Positions 55,688-58,624 of a stretch of 58,624 bases of DNA are shown one piece after another (the first letter of the stretch is position 1; each line of letters opens with the position of its first letter). Position numbers and translations under genes: made by a program. Origin of the DNA: Aurantiacibacter xanthus (GTDB lineage: Bacteria > Pseudomonadota > Alphaproteobacteria > Sphingomonadales > Sphingomonadaceae); the NCBI RefSeq assembly GCF_003584015.1, contig NZ_QXFM01000107.1:1-58624 (forward strand). The letters run 5' to 3'. The notes beneath the pieces were generated by a model. It saw only the letters and a program-made list of their open reading frames with translations, had not been told where the DNA came from and searched no databases.

Positions 55688-56323
55688 CTATGATAGGTAA
55701 ATTGCATTTGTCCTGGCCGACACTTCGTCGGCAGTCACACCCGGCGCCAGCTCGATCAGCCTGAACGGCGAGGAATGGTCAGGACGCTGAAACACCGCGA
55801 GGTCGGTGATCAGCATGTCGATCACATTTTTGCCGGTCAGCGGCAAGGTGCACTCAGGTATAAACTTGGGTTCACCGTGCTTGGAGACATGCTCCATCAC
55901 GCAGATGATCTTCTTCACCCCGGCGACCAGATCCATCGCTCCGCCCATCCCCTTGATAAGTTTACCGGGGATCATCCAATTGGCGATATCGCCATTCTGG
56001 CTGACTTCCATCGCACCGAGCACGGTCAAGTCGATATGGCCGCCGCGGATCATCGCGAAGCTCTGCGCGCTGTCGAAATAAGCGCTGTGCGGAAGTTCGC
56101 TGATTGTCTGCTTGCCGGCGTTGATAAGGTCGGCGTCGACCTCGTCAGGATAGGGGAACGGGCCGATCCCGAGCATCCCGTTCTCGCTTTGCAGCGTGAC
56201 GTGGATATTCTCGGGAATGTGATTGGCCACCAGCGTCGGAATGCCGATGCCGAGGTTGACGTAGAAGCCGTCCTGCAATTCCTGCGCAGCACGGGCAGCC
56301 ATCTGGTCACGCGTCCAGCTCAT
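55688..56323 (-). CDS. scoB: 3-oxoacid CoA-transferase subunit B
   Basis: The 211-aa beta subunit that carries the catalytic Glu in [11 protein letters not shown] and transfers CoA from succinyl-CoA to acetoacetate or another 3-oxoacid. Further family motifs are [17 protein letters not shown] and [17 protein letters not shown] [16 protein letters not shown]. The start ATG overlaps the scoA stop by four bases. The long frame upstream is a shadow of scoA. Substrate could also be 3-oxoadipate, since PcaIJ is close in sequence, but the neighbours give no aromatic pathway. Confidence 0.92.
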   Translation of the reverse strand: MSWTRDQMAARAAQELQDGFYVNLGIGIPTLVANHIPENIHVTLQSENGMLGIGPFPYPDEVDADLINAGKQTISELPHSAYFDSAQSFAMIRGGHIDLTVLGAMEVSQNGDIANWMIPGKLIKGMGGAMDLVAGVKKIICVMEHVSKHGEPKFIPECTLPLTGKNVIDMLITDLAVFQRPDHSSPFRLIELAPGVTADEVSARTNAIYLS

Positions 56324-57030
56324 CGGGTGCTCTCCCTTTCGCGCGTGGTCACGAATTCGATCTTCTTGTCGTAAGGCGCGCCCATCACCATGCGCTGGAC
56401 ATAAACGCCGGGCAGGTGGATCTGGTCGGGATCGAGCGATCCGGCGGGCACGATTTCCTCGACCTCGACCACCGCGATCTTGCCGCAGGTGAGCGCGGGC
56501 AGGTTGAAGTTGCGCGCGGTCTTGCGGAACACCAGATTGCCGGTCTCGTCGGCCTTCCATGCCTTGGCAATCGCAAGGTCAGCGAAGATTCCGCGCTCAA
56601 GCACATAGTCTTCACCGTCGAAGCTCTTGATCTCCTTGCCCTCGGCCACCAACGTGCCGAAGCCGGTCCTCGTATAGAAACCGGGAATGCCCGCGCCGCC
56701 AGCGCGCATCCGCTCGGCCAGCGTGCCCTGGGGACAGAACTCCACCTCCAACTCGCCCGCAAGATACTGGCGTTCGAACTCCTTGTTCTCACCGACGTAG
56801 CTCGAGATCATCTTCTTTACCTGCCGCGTGCGCAGCAACATGCCGATGCCCTCGTTGTCGATCCCGGCATTGTTCGAGGCGAAGGTGAGATCCTTCACCC
56901 CAGAGGTCTGGATCGCCTTCAGCAAACGCTCGGGAATGCCGCAGAGGCCGAACCCGCCCGAGGCGATCAGCATGCCATCGTGGAGCACGCCTTGCAGCGC
57001 CGCTTCGGCGGAAGGATAGAGCTTGTTCAT
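56320..57030 (-). CDS. scoA: 3-oxoacid CoA-transferase subunit A
   Basis: The 236-aa alpha subunit, pairing with ScoB. It starts [20 protein letters not shown] and contains [17 protein letters not shown] (CoA-binding glycine-rich loop), [18 protein letters not shown], and [16 protein letters not shown], all standard for this subunit. Its ATG overlaps the etfA stop by one base, so etfB-etfA-scoA-scoB appear translationally linked, coupling acyl-CoA oxidation to ketoacid activation. Confidence 0.93.
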   Translation of the reverse strand: MNKLYPSAEAALQGVLHDGMLIASGGFGLCGIPERLLKAIQTSGVKDLTFASNNAGIDNEGIGMLLRTRQVKKMISSYVGENKEFERQYLAGELEVEFCPQGTLAERMRAGGAGIPGFYTRTGFGTLVAEGKEIKSFDGEDYVLERGIFADLAIAKAWKADETGNLVFRKTARNFNLPALTCGKIAVVEVEEIVPAGSLDPDQIHLPGVYVQRMVMGAPYDKKIEFVTTRERESTR

Positions 57031-57956
57031 CAGAGCTTTCCGGCCAATTCCGGCACGGCTTCGAACAGATCGGCCACCAGCCCCAGGTCGGCGACCTGGA
57101 AGATCGGCGCATCGGGGTCCTTGTTGATCGCCACGATCACCTTGGAGTCCTTCATCCCCGCAAGGTGCTGGATCGCGCCCGAAATGCCCACGGCAACGTA
57201 AAGCTCCGGCGCGACGATCTTGCCGGTCTGGCCGACCTGATAGTCGTTGGGCACATAGCCCGCGTCCACCGCCGCGCGGCTCGCGCCGATGGCAGCGCCA
57301 AGCTTGTCGGCCAGCGGGGTGACGATCTCCTGGAAGGTCTCGCCGTCCTTCAGCGCACGGCCACCCGATACGATGGTCTTGGCGCTGGTCAGTTCGGGGC
57401 GGTCGCTCTTCACTGCTTCGAGGCCGACGAAGCTCGACAGGCCCGCATCGCCGGGGCCGCTCACCGACTCGACGCTGGCCGAGCCGCCCTCTGCGTCCGC
57501 CTTGTCGAAGGCGGTGGTGCGCACGGTGATCACCAGCTTGGCATCGCTCGATTCGACCGTCGCGATGGCGTTGCCGGCGTAGATCGGGCGGGTGAAGCTC
57601 TTCGGACCTTCGACCGAGAGAATGTCCGACACCTGCATCACGTCAAGCAGCGCAGCCACACGCGGGGCGACGTTCTTGCCGGTGGTGGTGGCAGGCGCGA
57701 GGAAGGCATCGTAGCCGTCCATCAGACCCGCCACGAGCGGGGCGACGTTCTCGGCCAGCATATCGGCATAGGCGGCGTCGCCAGCGTGGAGCACCTTCTC
57801 GACACCGGCAATCTTGGCGGCCTCGTCAGCCGCGCCTTGCGCACCGGCCACGAGCACATGCACCTGACCACCAAGCTGCGCGGCAGCGGTGACGGCAGAC
57901 AGCGTGGCGGGCGCCACCGCGCCATCCGAAAGTTCAGCGAGTACGAGGGCAGTCAT
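57030..57956 (-). CDS. etfA: Electron transfer flavoprotein alpha subunit
   Basis: A 308-aa FAD-binding subunit that passes electrons from acyl-CoA dehydrogenases to ETF-ubiquinone oxidoreductase. The C-terminal FAD domain has the family signature: [20 protein letters not shown] and [31 protein letters not shown] lies before it. Its ATG overlaps the etfB stop by one base (TGATG). Length is normal and the sequence complete. Confidence 0.96.
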   Translation of the reverse strand: MTALVLAELSDGAVAPATLSAVTAAAQLGGQVHVLVAGAQGAADEAAKIAGVEKVLHAGDAAYADMLAENVAPLVAGLMDGYDAFLAPATTTGKNVAPRVAALLDVMQVSDILSVEGPKSFTRPIYAGNAIATVESSDAKLVITVRTTAFDKADAEGGSASVESVSGPGDAGLSSFVGLEAVKSDRPELTSAKTIVSGGRALKDGETFQEIVTPLADKLGAAIGASRAAVDAGYVPNDYQVGQTGKIVAPELYVAVGISGAIQHLAGMKDSKVIVAINKDPDAPIFQVADLGLVADLFEAVPELAGKL

Positions 57957-58624
57957 CAGGCAACTCCCAGGGATTTAAGCTTGGCAACCAGCGTATCGAC
58001 ATCGGGGACGATCTCGCCCGCCTGCCGCACGGGCGGTTCGCCCACGTGGGTGGTCTTGAGGCGCGGGGTGACGTCGACGCCAAAATCGTCGGGCGTCTTG
58101 GTGTCGAGCGGCTTCTTCTTCGCCTTCATGATGTTCGGCAGCGAGGCATAGCGCGGCTCGTTCAGGCGCAGGTCGGTGGTGACGATCGCCGGCAGGGCCA
58201 GTTTCACCGTCTCCAGACCGCCGTCGACCTCGCGGGTGACGCTGACATGATCGCCGTCGATGGCGACCTTCGAGGCGAAGGTGCCCTGCGGACGGCCCAT
58301 CAGGGCGGCGAGCATCTGCCCGGTCTGGTTCGAATCGTCGTCAATCGCCTGCTTGCCGAGCATTACAATGCCCGGCTGTTCGGCCTCGGCAATCGCCTTG
58401 AGGATTTTGGCAACCGCCAGCGGTTCGACCTCGGCGTCGGTCTCGACGAGGATCGCGCGGTCGGCACCCATGGCGAGCGCGGTGCGCAGCGTTTCCTGCG
58501 CCTTGGCCGGGCCGATCGAGACGGCGATCACTTCTTCGGCAGCGCCCGCTTCCTTCAAACGGATCGCCTCTTCGACGGCGATCTCGTCAAACGGGTTCAT
58601 GCTCATCTTGACGTTGGCGAGGTC
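57956..58624 (-). CDS. etfB: Electron transfer flavoprotein beta subunit, N-terminus beyond the window
   Basis: Partner of EtfA, AMP-binding. About 222 C-terminal residues are present. The frame stays open through the window edge ([20 protein letters not shown]), and EtfB proteins normally have about 25-30 more residues before this point, so the first Met in the window (58606) is internal. Signature motifs present: [20 protein letters not shown] and [20 protein letters not shown]. The gene is cut only by the window. Confidence 0.95.
   Translation of the reverse strand, partial: DLANVKMSMNPFDEIAVEEAIRLKEAGAAEEVIAVSIGPAKAQETLRTALAMGADRAILVETDAEVEPLAVAKILKAIAEAEQPGIVMLGKQAIDDDSNQTGQMLAALMGRPQGTFASKVAIDGDHVSVTREVDGGLETVKLALPAIVTTDLRLNEPRYASLPNIMKAKKKPLDTKTPDDFGVDVTPRLKTTHVGEPPVRQAGEIVPDVDTLVAKLKSLGVA

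Overview
The window reads as chromosome from a high-GC alphaproteobacterium of the order Sphingomonadales (Sphingomonas, Novosphingobium or Erythrobacter-like). Supporting this are three large TonB-dependent receptors, a 402-residue ManD whose catalytic and metal residues sit at the same positions as in the Novosphingobium enzyme, a MaeB-type malic enzyme and the scoAB-etfBA cluster. This assignment is inference; no rRNA or tRNA gene was found.

Layout. (1) 1-3471: a complete IS3-family element with 27-bp perfect terminal inverted repeats has cut an exported beta-rich protein gene, which now ends on the IS's own terminal TGA. A LuxR-type regulator is divergent to it. (2) 3468-22868: a uronate/rhamnose polysaccharide locus. 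On the minus strand lie manD-kdgK-GH3 and a FadR-like FCD regulator; on the plus strand uxaC-uxuB-dctPQM (TRAP uptake). Then come a formylglycine sulfatase, a TonB receptor and a GH106 rhamnosidase. Together they could import and degrade a sulfated rhamno-glucuronan (ulvan-like) glycan to KDPG. The same TGGTCTGACC operator core lies in front of uxaC and of the TonB receptor. (3) 23207-34443: a C4-dicarboxylate unit running TonB receptor, small HTH-like protein, dctA, alginate_exp-type porin, maeB. It is divergent from dctBD and preceded by a good sigma-54 promoter match, yet DctD lacks the GAFTGA loop. (4) 34637-40465: an iron/siderophore uptake cluster with AraC regulator, receptor behind a Fur box, cupin, PepSY reductase and RhtX/FptX-like permease. 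(5) 40510-55170: a PAS-receiver-LuxR regulator divergent from a type I secretion operon. The operon encodes a BapA-like adhesin carrying about 157 Asp-Ala dipeptides, a TolC-family channel broken by one in-frame TGA, an ABC exporter, an HlyD adaptor, and a 1025-residue protein with a MurF-like ligase at its C-terminus. (6) 55333-58624: ferredoxin, scoAB, etfA and a partial etfB.

The most novel part is region 5. A Mur-type amide ligase encoded directly behind a poly(Asp-Ala) adhesin and its exporter suggests side-chain modification of a ribosomally made acidic polymer, by analogy with the Mur-ligase domain of cyanophycin synthetase. That functional link is a hypothesis.
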